Part shown: piece after piece, positions 45,011 to 53,583 of the stretch
Layout: the number at the start of each line of letters is the position of its first letter
Numbering within the stretch: the stretch's first letter is position 1
DNA from: Rhodanobacter sp. T12-5
GTDB lineage: Bacteria > Pseudomonadota > Gammaproteobacteria > Xanthomonadales > Rhodanobacteraceae
Assembly: GCF_008329435.1 (NCBI RefSeq)
Contig: NZ_NPKN01000002.1
Location: 558,001 to 622,000, forward strand
Direction: 5' to 3'
DNA length: 64,000 nucleotides
Position numbers and translations under genes: made by a program
Notes under the pieces: generated by a model
Told to the model about the DNA's origin: nothing
The model's database searches: none
Seen by the model: only the letters and a program-made list of their open reading frames with translations

Positions 45011-45293
45011 CAAAGAGCTTTCGTCCTCCTGCGGAGGCCGAGCTACTTTCTCTTTGCGTGGCCACGTGCACGCAGGATGCGTGCACGAACAGCGAAGCTG
45101 GCCCGAAGGGCGGAGGGCAGGATGCCCGGAGTAAAGAGAAAGATAACCAAAGAGAAAACGACACCCCGCTTGGCGCTTGCCGGGCCTCCTGCCCGGCAAG
45201 CGCCAAGCGGGGTGTCGTTTTCTCTTGGTTGCTTCTCTTTTGGACAAGCAAAAGAGAAGTAACTCGCCCTCCGTAGGAGGACGAAAGCTCTTG
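45011..45293. mobile_element. foldback/MITE-like element with 35-bp perfect central stem
   Basis: Imperfect terminal inverted repeats of about 45 bp (45011-45055 and 45251-45293; both read CAAAGAGCTTTCGTCCTCCT or CAAGAGCTTTCGTCCTCCT inward) enclose two hairpins. One is CGTGCACGC/GCGTGCACG (45065-45087). The other is a perfect 35-bp stem, 45151-45185 with 45191-45225, loop CTCCT. There is no transposase frame, and no target duplication is obvious. It fills the 379-bp gap between yggT and the BtuF-like gene. Confidence 0.8.
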
Positions 45294-45338
45294 CTTCAAA
45301 AAAAGAATCTCTCACAAGAGACCCCGAAAACCAAAAGC

Positions 45339-46166
45339 TCAGCGCAGCGCCCACTCGGTGATGATTCGATGGATTTCATCCAGCCCGTCGAACAACGCCG
45401 CCGGTCCAGGCTGCAAAATGATCGGCGACTTGATCTCGTGCAATTCGCCCTGGAGCACCGCGGGAATGGTGTCCCACCCCGGCCGTGCCGCCACCTTCTC
45501 CGGCCGGAAGCGCTTGCCGCACCATGAGCCGAGGATGATGTCCGGCGCGCGCCGCACCACCTCATCGCCATTCGGCAGGATGCGCTGCTTCGCCAGTGGC
45601 TCGCGGGCCAGTTCGGGGAAGCAGTCGTCGCCGCCGGCGATGCCGATGACCTCGGCAACCCAGCGAATGCCGGTGATGATCGGCTCGTCCCACTCCTCGA
45701 AATACACCTTCGGCCGCCGCGGCAATTGCGCAACGGCAACGCGAATGTCGGCGATGTGCTGCTCGGCGCGCTGCGCGTAAACCTCGGCCTTTTCATGCGC
45801 GCCCACCATCGCACCGAGCCGGCGGATATAAGCGAGGATGCCGTCGACGCTGCGATGATTGCTGATCCACACCTCGACGCCTGCCTTGATCAGCTCGCGC
45901 GCGATATCGGCCTGGATGTCGGAAAAGCCGATCGCCAGATCGGGCTCGAGCTTGAGGATCTCGCCGATCTTGGCGCTGGTGAAGGCGGAGACCTTCGGCT
46001 TTTCCTTGCGTGCCCGCGGCGGGCGCACGGTGAAACCGGAAATGCCGACGATGCGCGCCTCCTCGCCGAGCGCGTACAGCACCTCGGTCGGCTCCTCGGT
46101 GAGGCAGACGATGCGTCGAGGAAAGTGGTCGGTCGAGCGGGGTCCCCGCGCCGCTTGGTCGTTCAT
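45339..46166 (-). CDS. BtuF/PF01497-type cobalamin/siderophore-binding-like protein without signal peptide
   Basis: 275 residues with the periplasmic-binding fold of vitamin B12/siderophore ABC systems: RRIVCLTEEPTEVLYALGEEARIVGISGFT, LKLEPDLAIGFSDIQADIARELIKAGVEVWI, VYFEEWDEPIITGIRWVAEVIGIAGG. No N-terminal signal is visible (MNDQAARGPRSTDHFPRR) and no permease or ATPase is nearby. It is 4 nt downstream of yjbQ on the same strand. It may be a cytoplasmic cobinamide/corrinoid-binding protein, or a permease partner encoded elsewhere. Confidence 0.82.
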   Translation of the reverse strand: MNDQAARGPRSTDHFPRRIVCLTEEPTEVLYALGEEARIVGISGFTVRPPRARKEKPKVSAFTSAKIGEILKLEPDLAIGFSDIQADIARELIKAGVEVWISNHRSVDGILAYIRRLGAMVGAHEKAEVYAQRAEQHIADIRVAVAQLPRRPKVYFEEWDEPIITGIRWVAEVIGIAGGDDCFPELAREPLAKQRILPNGDEVVRRAPDIILGSWCGKRFRPEKVAARPGWDTIPAVLQGELHEIKSPIILQPGPAALFDGLDEIHRIITEWALR

Positions 46167-46170
46167 GCGC

Positions 46171-46611
46171 TCAGTGGCCCAGCACGGTTACCGTGACCTT
46201 GCGCTGATGCGGATCCAGGCGATGCTCCCAGAGATAAATGCCTTGCCAGGTACCCAGCAACAATTTGCCGCCATGCACCGGTACGGTGAGGCTTACGCCG
46301 GTGAGGATCGAGCGGATGTGCGCAGGCATGTCATCGGGGCCTTCCGCATCGTGTTCGAACAGCGGGTCGCCATCAGGCACCACGCGGGCGAACCAGCGCT
46401 CCAGATCGTCGCGCACGCCGGGATCGGCATTTTCGCCAAGCAGCAACGAGCAACTGGTATGCGCGGTGAAAATATGAGCCAGGCCAACCTGCACATGGCT
46501 GCTGGCCGCGGCATCGGCCACCTGCGCGGTGATGTCGCTGAAGCCGCGGCCGCGCGTGTGCACGACGAAGCCGCCCTGCGCCACATGCTCGGCGGGCAGC
46601 GGACGGGTCAT
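46171..46611 (-). CDS. yjbQ: YjbQ family protein (UPF0047)
   Basis: 146 residues. Motifs HTRGRGFSDITAQVADA, FTAHTSCSLLLGENADPGVRDDLERWF, HIRSILTGVSLTVPVHGGKLLLGTWQGIYLWEHR match the family, in which the HTSCSL segment lines a metal-binding trimer. Members have weak thiamine-phosphate-synthase activity in vitro; the physiological role is unclear. Its ATG overlaps the pdxH stop (ATGA). Confidence 0.93.
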   Translation of the reverse strand: MTRPLPAEHVAQGGFVVHTRGRGFSDITAQVADAAASSHVQVGLAHIFTAHTSCSLLLGENADPGVRDDLERWFARVVPDGDPLFEHDAEGPDDMPAHIRSILTGVSLTVPVHGGKLLLGTWQGIYLWEHRLDPHQRKVTVTVLGH

Positions 46612-47195
46612 GGATACAACATCCGACTGGTCCAGGTCTGGCCGTGGCGGCTCCAGCGTACCCGCTCATGCAGGCGGAACTCGGCGCCGTACCAGAATTC
46701 CAGCATGTCCGGCTCCACCACGTAGCCGCCCCAATGCGGCGGTCGGGTCACTTCACGACCGTCGAATTCCGCTTCATAGCGCGCCACCCGCTGCTCGAAC
46801 GTGTCGCGATCGGGCAAGGTCTGCGACTGCAGCGAAGCCCATGCACCGATCTGGCTCTGCCGCGCACGGCTGGCGAAATAGGCATCCGATTCCTCGTCCT
46901 GCAATTTGCGCGCGGCCCCTTCCACCCGTACCTGCACGCCATCGCGCAACTGCTTCCAGTGGAAGCACAGCGCCACCTGCGGATGGGCTTCGAGCTGGCT
47001 GCCCTTGTCGCTCTGGTAATTGGTGTGGAAACGGAAGCCGCGCTCGTCAGCGCCCTTGAGCAGCACGATGCGCGAGGCAACCCGGCCGGAAGCATCGACG
47101 GTGGCCAGGTTCATGGCTGTCGGCTCGCGGTCGCCGCTGGCCTTGGCTTCATCCAGCAGGTGCAGGAAGGTGTCCAGAATCTCGGAGTTGAGCAT
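46608..47195 (-). CDS. pdxH: pyridoxamine 5'-phosphate oxidase
   Basis: 195 residues from ATG 47193-47195 (MLNSEILDTFLHLLDEAKAS). FMN-binding motifs SRIVLLKGADERGFRFHTNYQSDKG and ALCFHWKQL, and the C-terminal PHWGGYVVEPDMLEFWYGAEFRLHERVRW are complete. It oxidises PNP/PMP to PLP. The N-terminus is a little shorter than E. coli PdxH (218). Leads a three-gene cofactor-themed run pdxH-yjbQ-BtuF-like with tight junctions. Confidence 0.96.
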   Translation of the reverse strand: MLNSEILDTFLHLLDEAKASGDREPTAMNLATVDASGRVASRIVLLKGADERGFRFHTNYQSDKGSQLEAHPQVALCFHWKQLRDGVQVRVEGAARKLQDEESDAYFASRARQSQIGAWASLQSQTLPDRDTFEQRVARYEAEFDGREVTRPPHWGGYVVEPDMLEFWYGAEFRLHERVRWSRHGQTWTSRMLYP

Positions 47196-47425
47196 GGTGT
47201 TTGAAACTTTCCTTTTGCATCGTGGCCGACTCGCGCCATCATGGCGCGGATGAACCTGACCGATGATAGTGCAATGCCCCATTCATCCCGTAGCACTTCA
47301 GCAAGCCTGGCGATGGCATTCTCGGTCGCCGGATGTGAAGACGCCCACGACGGCTCCGCAAGCGCATCCGCCCGACCCGGCCGGCCATTGGCCAAAATCC
47401 CTCCCGGATCGACGGTGGCCTTAGG

Positions 47426-48256
47426 ATGATGTCCCACGCCGACATGCAGAACGAAGCGCTCGCAGGTCATCTTCTCGACCAGTACGCCGGGCGCATCGCC
47501 CGCTCGCGACGCCCTTACATCCTGGGCCTGTCCGGCCTGCAAGGCAGCGGCAAGAGCACCCTGGCGCGGGTGATGAAGGCCCAGGCCGAGGCACGCGGCT
47601 GGGCTACCGAGGTGCTCTCGCTGGATGACTTCTATTACGCCCGCAGCGACCGCGAGGCACTGGCCCGCGATGTCCATCCGCTGCTGCGCACCCGCGGCGT
47701 CCCGGGTACACACGAGATCGAACTGCTGATGTCGGTGCTGGCCGCCCTGCCGAATGCCTCGGACAAATTGCCGGTGACACACCCACGCTTCAACAAGGGC
47801 CGCGATACCCGCTTTTCGCCGTCGCGCTGGCCGCGCGTCACGCGGCCGCCGAAGCTGGTCATCGTCGAGGGTTGGGCCCTTGGCGTGCGGCCGCAACTGC
47901 AGGCCGCGCTGGCCACGCCGATCAACGAACTGGAAGCCCGCGAGGACCCCGATGGCAGCTGGCGTCACTGGGTCAACAAGCAATTGCGCGGCTACCAGCC
48001 TTTATGGCGCAAGTTCGATGCGCTGATCGTGCTGCAGGCGCCGAACTGGGCCATCGTGCGCCGCTGGCGTGGCGAACAGGAGCAGGACCTGCTGGCGCGG
48101 CATGCGCCGTTGGCCATGGACGCGACGGCCATGGAGCGTTTCCTGGCCCATTTCGAACGCCTCAGTCGACATGCCTTGGCGACGCTGCCGGCATTGGCCG
48201 ACACCTGCGTGGAGTACGACGACGATCGTCATGTGACTGGGCTCAGTCACGGTTGA
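47426..48256 (+). CDS. P-loop kinase of the D-glycerate 3-kinase (GLYK-like) family
   Basis: 276 residues. Walker A is GLQGSGKSTLARVM, followed by VLSLDDFYYARSDREALARDVHPLLRTRGVPGTHEIELL, WP and VEGWALGVRP, and a C-terminal VNKQLRGYQPLWRKFDALIVLQAP. This pattern matches plant glycerate kinase and fungal Tda10. Two consecutive ATGs (47426, 47429) offer the start, with only TTAGG ahead. The 233-bp divergent gap from pdxH includes no gene that I support. Confidence 0.85.
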   Translation: MMSHADMQNEALAGHLLDQYAGRIARSRRPYILGLSGLQGSGKSTLARVMKAQAEARGWATEVLSLDDFYYARSDREALARDVHPLLRTRGVPGTHEIELLMSVLAALPNASDKLPVTHPRFNKGRDTRFSPSRWPRVTRPPKLVIVEGWALGVRPQLQAALATPINELEAREDPDGSWRHWVNKQLRGYQPLWRKFDALIVLQAPNWAIVRRWRGEQEQDLLARHAPLAMDATAMERFLAHFERLSRHALATLPALADTCVEYDDDRHVTGLSHG

Positions 48257-48258
48257 TC

Positions 48259-48351
48259 GGGGAACGGGGAACGGGGAACGGGGAACGGGGAACGGCAAGA
48301 GCGTCGCACAGCCCGGTCCTCGGGGTCTCCAGCTTTTGTTCCCCGTTCCTA
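48259..48351. repeat. GGGGAAC tandem repeat with inverted distal copy
   Basis: Five exact 7-bp units GGGGAAC (48259-48293) directly follow the kinase stop, and GTTCCCCGTTCC lies inverted at about 48338-48349. The two parts can fold back over a 45-nt core, as in the 42064-42200 element. The repeats end just before the dodecin stop codon. Confidence 0.75.
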
Positions 48352-48354
48352 TGG

Positions 48355-48558
48355 TCAATCGACGACGAAGCTGACCTTCATGTTGACCCGCCATTCCGTC
48401 ACCGTGCCGTCGTCCGACGTGACCACCTTTATCTCGTTGACCCAGGCGCCCTTGATGTTCTTCACCGACTCTGCGGCCTTGCGCAGGCCGTGTTGCACGG
48501 CGTCCTCCATACTCTTGGCGGACGAGGCGTTGATTTCGATGACCTTGGCTACCGACAT
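48355..48558 (-). CDS. dodecin, flavin-storage protein
   Basis: 67 residues (MSVAKVIEINASSAKSMEDA...), the usual dodecin size. The strand-helix-strand-strand fold with Trp in GAWVNEIKVVT (stacking on the flavin) and the TEWRVNMKVSFVV final strand is clear. Dodecins form 12-mers holding FMN, riboflavin or CoA. Small gene after the GGGGAAC repeat, same strand as ybjQ. Confidence 0.95.
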   Translation of the reverse strand: MSVAKVIEINASSAKSMEDAVQHGLRKAAESVKNIKGAWVNEIKVVTSDDGTVTEWRVNMKVSFVVD

Positions 48559-48667
48559 GGCGTCAATCTCCTTCAAGTCGTGCGAGCGGCACGCTGCGCC
48601 TCCCCGTTCCGAAGCCCGAGTCTGCCCCGCCGCGGCGCACAAGGACAAGCCGCACTGCAAAATCACG

Positions 48668-49012
48668 TCACGTTGACGATTCGACCTGCACGGCCGTGCC
48701 GTAGGCGAGCACCTCGGTGACTCCCTGCGCCACCTCGTTGGCGTCGTAGCGCATCGCCACCACGGCATTCGCGCCCATCGCGGCCGCGTGTTGCAGCATG
48801 AGCTCGAACGCTTCTTCGCGCGACCTTTCGCACAGCTCGGTATAGATCGAGATATTGCCGCCGACCAGGGTCTGCAACGCAGCGCCAATGTTGCCGACCA
48901 CGCTGCGCGAACGCACCGTGATGCCGCGCACGATCCCCAGCGAGCGCACGATCCGGCAGCCCGCAATCTCGTTGGTGGTGCTGACCTGGTGGTGCGAAAC
49001 GGAGTTGGCCAT
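48668..49012 (-). CDS. ybjQ: YbjQ/UPF0145 family protein
   Basis: 114 residues from ATG 49010-49012. GCRIVRSLGIVRGITVRSRSVVGNIGAALQTLVGGNISIYTELCERSREEAFELM, then GANAVVAMRYDANEV, match the family of putative heavy-metal-binding pentamers (PF01906). The function has not been established. It starts one base after the epimerase stop, so the two are cotranscribed. Confidence 0.92.
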   Translation of the reverse strand: MANSVSHHQVSTTNEIAGCRIVRSLGIVRGITVRSRSVVGNIGAALQTLVGGNISIYTELCERSREEAFELMLQHAAAMGANAVVAMRYDANEVAQGVTEVLAYGTAVQVESST

Positions 49013-49013
49013 T

Positions 49014-49904
49014 TCAGTTCTCCCGAACCGTGGTTGAAGGGGTGGGTGATTCGGCATCGAGCAGCGCCGCATAGCCCGCACGCGCATCCGGCCATTGCGG
49101 CACGAAACCGCTGGCACACAACCGCGCGTGGCTGAGGCGCTTGCTGCCGACCCCGGCTGGCGCCGAACCTTCGGCAACCGGCGGGATGCCGAGCAAACCA
49201 GTGAGATGGTCGTACAACACATCGAGCCGCAACGGTGTGTTGTCCACGCCCAGGTACAGCGACTGCGGCTGGGGCAGCGCGAGCAAATGCACGATCGCCG
49301 CCGCGGCATCGTCGACATGAATGCGATTGGCCCAGTGCGGCAGGGTGCGCGGCACCGCCGCCCGTCCGGCGCGCAGGCGTTCGAGCAGTTGCAATCGCCC
49401 CGGTCCGTACAGTCCGGCCAGCCGCAACACGATCGAGGTCACCGGTTGCGCGGCCAGCAGTTGTTCGGCCTCGAGCAACACCGCGCCATTGAATCCGCGC
49501 GGCACGGCCGGCGTGTGCTCGTCCACCCAATGGCCGCCCTGCTCGCCGTAGACCGCGCTGGAGGAAACCAGCAAGACACGCTGCAAGGACTGGTGTCCGA
49601 GCGCACCGAGCAGATGCTGCAGGCCATCCACGAAGGTCGCGCGATACGCCGCCGGCTCGCGCCGATCCGGCGTCGGCAGATACACCAGCCGGGTGATCCC
49701 GCGCGGGAGGTTGCGCAAGCTTTCCGGTTGGGTCAGGTCCGCAGACAGCCAGTGAATGCTGCCATGGTCCAGCATCGGTGGATGACGTCGCAGCGCCCAC
49801 ACCTCGTCGCCACGCGCGAGCAAGCGCTGTGCCACCCGCAGGCCAAGGTCACCGCAACCTGCCAGCAATACCCGTTCTTTCGTCACCGCTTCGCCCCCGG
49901 ACAT
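49014..49904 (-). CDS. NAD(P)-dependent epimerase/short-chain reductase-like protein (YeeZ type)
   Basis: 296 residues. The Rossmann start VLLAGCGDLGLRVAQRLLARGDEVWALRR, LVYLPTPDRREPAAYRATFVDGLQHLL, VLLVSSSAVYGEQGGHWVDE (catalytic Tyr, but no YxxxK lysine in the usual place) and LRLAGLYGPGRL match extended SDR proteins of the YeeZ/YbjT kind. The substrate is unknown. It is divergent from aroK with 26 nt between start codons. Confidence 0.85.
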   Translation of the reverse strand: MSGGEAVTKERVLLAGCGDLGLRVAQRLLARGDEVWALRRHPPMLDHGSIHWLSADLTQPESLRNLPRGITRLVYLPTPDRREPAAYRATFVDGLQHLLGALGHQSLQRVLLVSSSAVYGEQGGHWVDEHTPAVPRGFNGAVLLEAEQLLAAQPVTSIVLRLAGLYGPGRLQLLERLRAGRAAVPRTLPHWANRIHVDDAAAAIVHLLALPQPQSLYLGVDNTPLRLDVLYDHLTGLLGIPPVAEGSAPAGVGSKRLSHARLCASGFVPQWPDARAGYAALLDAESPTPSTTVREN

Positions 49905-49930
49905 CGCATATGCCCTGTTAGCATTTGCCC

Positions 49931-50488
49931 ATGAACCCGTCGCACAACCTCTTCATCATCGGTCCGACCGGCGCCGGCAAGACATCGATCGGGCGCCGGC
50001 TTGCCGCGCATTATGGCCTGCCGTTCGTCGACCTCGACCAGGAGATCGAACGCCATTGTGGCGTGAATGTGCGCACGGTGTTCGATATCGAAGGCGAGGC
50101 CGGTTTTCGCCAGCGCGAAAGCGCCCTGCTGGACGAGTGCAGCCGCCAATCCGGCGTGCTGCTGGCCACCGGCGCCGGCGCCGTGCTGGCCGAAGCCAAT
50201 CGCCGGCATTTGTGCGGGCGCGGTTACGTGGTGTGGCTGCAGACGACCATCGAACAGCAGCTTGAACGACTGGAGCGCGACCATCACCGCCCGCTGCTGG
50301 CCGTCGCTGATCGGAACCAACAGCTGCACGCGATGGCACGCATCCGCGAACCGATCTACCGCGAACTCGCCGACCTCGCCGTGCCCGGCGAACACGGCAG
50401 CGTCGCCGCCGCCAGCGAGCGCTGCATCGCGCTGATCGACCGGCATTGGCGACACCCCCCCTCCTCCGAGCCTCGGCAAACCGCATGA
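49931..50488 (+). CDS. aroK: shikimate kinase
   Basis: 185 residues from ATG 49931. Walker [16 protein letters not shown], the shikimate-binding D-x-D ([10 protein letters not shown]), [11 protein letters not shown], and GAGAVL in place of the common GGG loop are present. It phosphorylates shikimate. Coupled to aroB by an ATGA overlap, the standard aroKB operon; the pilMNOPQ genes that often precede aroK are not here. Confidence 0.95.
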   Translation: MNPSHNLFIIGPTGAGKTSIGRRLAAHYGLPFVDLDQEIERHCGVNVRTVFDIEGEAGFRQRESALLDECSRQSGVLLATGAGAVLAEANRRHLCGRGYVVWLQTTIEQQLERLERDHHRPLLAVADRNQQLHAMARIREPIYRELADLAVPGEHGSVAAASERCIALIDRHWRHPPSSEPRQTA

Positions 50489-51564
50489 ACCGCCCCGCCA
50501 TCCAGACCATCACCGTCGCCCTCGGTCGGCGCAGCTATCCGGTATGGATCGGCAGCGGCCTGCTCGCCGACCACGCGCGCTGGCGCGCGATGCTGCGTGG
50601 CCGCCATGCATTGGTACTCAGCAACACCACGGTGGCACCGCTGTACCTGTCGCGCGTCGAAGCGGGACTCGAAGGCATGCACTGGTCACCCTTCCTGCTC
50701 GACGACGGCGAGGCGCACAAAACATTTGCCAACGTCGGCCGCGCACTGGAGGCGCTCGGACAACTCGGCGCCACCCGTGACGCCTGCGTGATCGCGCTGG
50801 GCGGCGGCGTGGTCGGCGACCTGGCCGGCTTCAGCGCGGCGTGCTGGATGCGCGGCATCGACTTCATCCAGATGCCGACCACCCTGCTGGCGATGGTCGA
50901 CTCCTCGGTCGGAGGCAAGACCGGGGTCAACCTGCCAGTCGGCAAGAACCTCGCCGGCGCATTTCACCAGCCGCGTGCGGTGATCGCCGACATCGACACC
51001 CTGGCGACCCTGCCCGACCGCGAATACCGCGCCGGTCTGGCCGAGGTGATCAAGGGCGCGGCAATCGGCGACGAAGCGTTTTTTACCTGGCTGGAACAGC
51101 ACGCCGAGGCACTCGTCGCACGTGACCCCGCCACCGTGCTCGAAGCGATCGCGCGCAAGGTCCGCTACAAGGCCGGCGTAGTCGCCCGCGACGAAACCGA
51201 ACAGGGCGAACGCGCCCTGCTCAACCTCGGCCACACTTTCGGCCACGCGCTGGAGACCGCCGGCCACTACACCGTCTTGCTGCACGGCGAAGGCGTGGCG
51301 ATCGGCATGCTGCTGGCCGCAAGGTTGTCCGAGCGCCTCGGCATGAGCGAACCGACCGACACCGGCCGCCTGCAGCGCCTGCTGGAAACCCTTGGCCTGC
51401 CCACGGCGATTCCACCAGGCATGGATGCGCAGCAATTGCTGGCACTGATGCGACTGGACAAGAAGAACACCGCCGGCGCCCTGCGACTGATCCTGTGGCG
51501 CGGCATCGGCCGCGCCGAAATCGTCGCCGGCGTAAACGAAGCCGACGTACTCACCGTCCTGTAG
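50485..51564 (+). CDS. aroB: 3-dehydroquinate synthase
   Basis: 359 residues. [22 protein letters not shown] (NAD site), [30 protein letters not shown] (active-site loop), and [12 protein letters not shown] with zinc-binding His residues are intact. It converts DAHP to dehydroquinate in the shikimate pathway. The TAG stop (51562-51564) is the last three bases of the GTAG head of a REP. Confidence 0.98.
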   Translation: MNRPAIQTITVALGRRSYPVWIGSGLLADHARWRAMLRGRHALVLSNTTVAPLYLSRVEAGLEGMHWSPFLLDDGEAHKTFANVGRALEALGQLGATRDACVIALGGGVVGDLAGFSAACWMRGIDFIQMPTTLLAMVDSSVGGKTGVNLPVGKNLAGAFHQPRAVIADIDTLATLPDREYRAGLAEVIKGAAIGDEAFFTWLEQHAEALVARDPATVLEAIARKVRYKAGVVARDETEQGERALLNLGHTFGHALETAGHYTVLLHGEGVAIGMLLAARLSERLGMSEPTDTGRLQRLLETLGLPTAIPPGMDAQQLLALMRLDKKNTAGALRLILWRGIGRAEIVAGVNEADVLTVL

Positions 51565-51633
51565 GAGCCCGCTCGCGGGCGCTGCTTTTTTCTCGGAATT
51601 CGCAAGAGCATCGCTCGCGAGCGGGCTCCTGCA
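51561..51633. repeat. REP doublet overlapping the aroB stop codon
   Basis: Left unit from 51561: GTAG, GAGCCCGCTCGCGGGC (hairpin GCCCGC-TC-GCGGGC), GCTGC. Inverted partner ending at 51633: read on the minus strand as GCAGGAGCCCGCTCGCGAGC then GATGCTCTTGC. Between them is a T-rich spacer (TTTTTTCTCGG). The head tetranucleotide carries aroB's TAG stop. Confidence 0.85.
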
Positions 51634-51733
51634 CAGACAAACCGCTCGGCTGCGCCTGCGGCATTCGGGGCCGGGGCTCGCGCGCGCAAATCCTATAAAC
51701 TGTGCCGTCCGCCGCGCTCCATCCCTGGAACCC

Positions 51734-51994
51734 ATGCGCCTCTACCTGCAAACCGTGCCCGGCAGCACCGAGGCACCACGCTACGTCCAGATCACGCTGG
51801 AGCAGGACCTGCTCGGCGGCTGGACGCTGTATCGCGAATCGGGCACCCAGGGCGGCCGTGCCACGATGAAGCGCGAGCAGTTCCTGGAGCGCGACGAGGC
51901 GGTTGCCGCCTTCGAGAAAGCCCGCGACGCCCAGCTCAAGCGCGGCTTCCGCCTGATGTTTGCCCAAGGGCTTGAAGGCCCGTACGGACGTTGA
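51734..51994 (+). CDS. WGR-domain protein
   Basis: 86 residues. The WGR-like core is [23 protein letters not shown] (W...G.GG....) followed by a helix [22 protein letters not shown] domains bind nucleic acid in PARP and MolR proteins; stand-alone forms in bacteria have no known role. It ends immediately before hemE (TGA 51992-51994). Confidence 0.85.
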   Translation: MRLYLQTVPGSTEAPRYVQITLEQDLLGGWTLYRESGTQGGRATMKREQFLERDEAVAAFEKARDAQLKRGFRLMFAQGLEGPYGR

Positions 51995-51999
51995 CTGAA

Positions 52000-53070
52000 A
52001 TGACTGACGTGTTGAAGAACGACCGCTTCCTGCGCGCGTTGCGCCGCGAACCCACCGACACCACGCCGATCTGGGTGATGCGCCAGGCCGGCCGCTACCT
52101 GCCCGAATACCGCGCCACCCGCGAACGCGCCGGCAGCTTCATGGGCCTGGCGCAGAACCCCGAGTATGCCTGCGAGGTGACCCTGCAGCCGCTGGAGCGC
52201 TTCGATCTCGACGCCGCGATCCTGTTCTCCGACATCCTCACCATCCCCGACGCGATGGGGCTGGGGCTGTCGTTCGCCCACGGCGAAGGCCCGCAGTTCG
52301 CGCGCCCGGTGCGCAGCGCCGCCGACGTCGCAAAGCTTGCCGTACCCGACATGGACGGCGAGCTGCGCTACGTGATGGACGCGCTGCGCCTGATCCGCCG
52401 GGAGCTGCACGGCCGGGTGCCGTTGATCGGCTTTTCCGGCAGCCCATGGACGCTGGCCTGCTACATGGTCGAAGGTCACGGTTCGAAGGATTTCGCCACG
52501 CTCAAGGCGATGTGCTGGAACGAACCCAGGCTTGCCCATCGAATGCTCGACATACTGGCGCAGTCCGTCGCGCACTACCTGATCGCCCAGGCCGCCGCCG
52601 GCGCGCAGGCGCTGATGATCTTCGACACCTGGGGCGGCCTGCTCGGCCCTGCCCCGTTCCGCGAATTTTCGCTGCGCTACATGGGGCAGATCGTCGCTGC
52701 GCTGAAAGCCGACGCTCATGCGCGCGAACTGCCGGTGATCCTGTTCTCCAAAGGCGCCGGCCAGCATCTGGCGGACATGGCCGATACCGGCTGCGCCGCC
52801 CTCGGCGTCGACTGGACCATGAACCTCGCCGATGCGCGCGGCGCCGTCGCCGGCAAGGTCGCCCTGCAAGGCAACCTCGATCCGGCCGTGATGCGCGCCA
52901 GCCCGGAGGTGATCCGCCGCGAGGCCCGCGCCGTGCTGGACAGCTACGGCAACCATCCCGGCCACGTGTTCAACCTCGGCCACGGCATTACGCCGGAAGT
53001 CGATCCGGAGCACGTGAAGGTGCTGGTGGACGAAGTGCACGCTTACGGGCGCATCCTTCGCGGTAACTGA
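52000..53070 (+). CDS. hemE: uroporphyrinogen decarboxylase
   Basis: 356 residues from ATG 52000 (a TTG nine bases earlier is an alternative). [21 protein letters not shown] is the substrate-binding signature, and [33 protein letters not shown] and [24 protein letters not shown] are conserved. It removes four carboxyls from uroporphyrinogen III in haem synthesis. Closely follows the WGR gene. Confidence 0.98.
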   Translation: MTDVLKNDRFLRALRREPTDTTPIWVMRQAGRYLPEYRATRERAGSFMGLAQNPEYACEVTLQPLERFDLDAAILFSDILTIPDAMGLGLSFAHGEGPQFARPVRSAADVAKLAVPDMDGELRYVMDALRLIRRELHGRVPLIGFSGSPWTLACYMVEGHGSKDFATLKAMCWNEPRLAHRMLDILAQSVAHYLIAQAAAGAQALMIFDTWGGLLGPAPFREFSLRYMGQIVAALKADAHARELPVILFSKGAGQHLADMADTGCAALGVDWTMNLADARGAVAGKVALQGNLDPAVMRASPEVIRREARAVLDSYGNHPGHVFNLGHGITPEVDPEHVKVLVDEVHAYGRILRGN

Positions 53071-53094
53071 GCAACACCTCCAGGGAGTCGACTG

Positions 53095-53445
53095 ATGGCA
53101 TGGCTCGTCACCAAGTACCTGATCACCGCGGCCGTCGTCGTGCTCGTCTCCGAAGTCGCCAAGCGCAGCGACCGCCTCGGCGGCCTGTTTGGCGCGCTGC
53201 CGCTGGTCACTGTTCTGGCACTGATCTGGCTGTACGTCGAGCACCAGCCGCAGACGAAGATCGCCAACCACGCCTGGTACACGTTCTGGTACGTCGTGCC
53301 GACGCTGCCAATGTTCCTGGCCTTTCCGCTGCTGCTGCCGCGCCTGGGCTTCTGGCCGACGCTGCTCGCCTGCGTGGCGATCACCGTGGTGTGCTTCTGG
53401 CTGTTCGCACAGCTGGTGCGGCGGTTCGGGATCGAGCTGCTGTAG
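53095..53445 (+). CDS. DUF3147 membrane protein
   Basis: 116 residues, four hydrophobic segments (YLITAAVVVLVSEVAKRSD; LFGALPLVTVLALIWLYV; FWYVVPTLPMFLAFPLLLPRLGFW; TLLACVAITVVCFWLFAQ). The pattern S-E-V-A-K-R and G-A-L-P-L-V-T matches DUF3147. No function known. It lies 24 nt after hemE, with AGGGAG ahead of the ATG. Confidence 0.88.
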   Translation: MAWLVTKYLITAAVVVLVSEVAKRSDRLGGLFGALPLVTVLALIWLYVEHQPQTKIANHAWYTFWYVVPTLPMFLAFPLLLPRLGFWPTLLACVAITVVCFWLFAQLVRRFGIELL

Positions 53446-53499
53446 TGACTTCCTCACACTCTGTCGCCCTTGCCTCGGCTGCTCGGGGCGCCACCCCTT

Positions 53500-53528
53500 T
53501 TGGCAGCCCAGCCCCCGCCCCGTACAAT
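53500..53528 (+). promoter_or_regulatory. sigma-70 type promoter of valS
   Basis: TTGGCA (53500-53505), 17-nt spacer, TACAAT (53523-53528). Both hexamers differ from consensus at one position, with ideal spacing. The transcript would start near 53535, about 49 nt before the valS ATG. Confidence 0.75.
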
Positions 53529-53583
53529 CACCGCTTTACCCCATGCAAAGCGCGCCCCGCGCGCGCCACTGAGCCCTGTCCCG

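Noticed and set aside
44960..45338. Small plus- and minus-strand genes within the foldback element
   Set aside because: Frames exist in several directions because of the inverted symmetry; none has a ribosome site or domain.
47196..47425. Possible minus-strand gene fragment between pdxH and the kinase
   Set aside because: The frame reads protein-like for about 50 residues (AIARLAEVLRDEWGIALSSV) but has no start, runs into both neighbours and matches no family that I can name.
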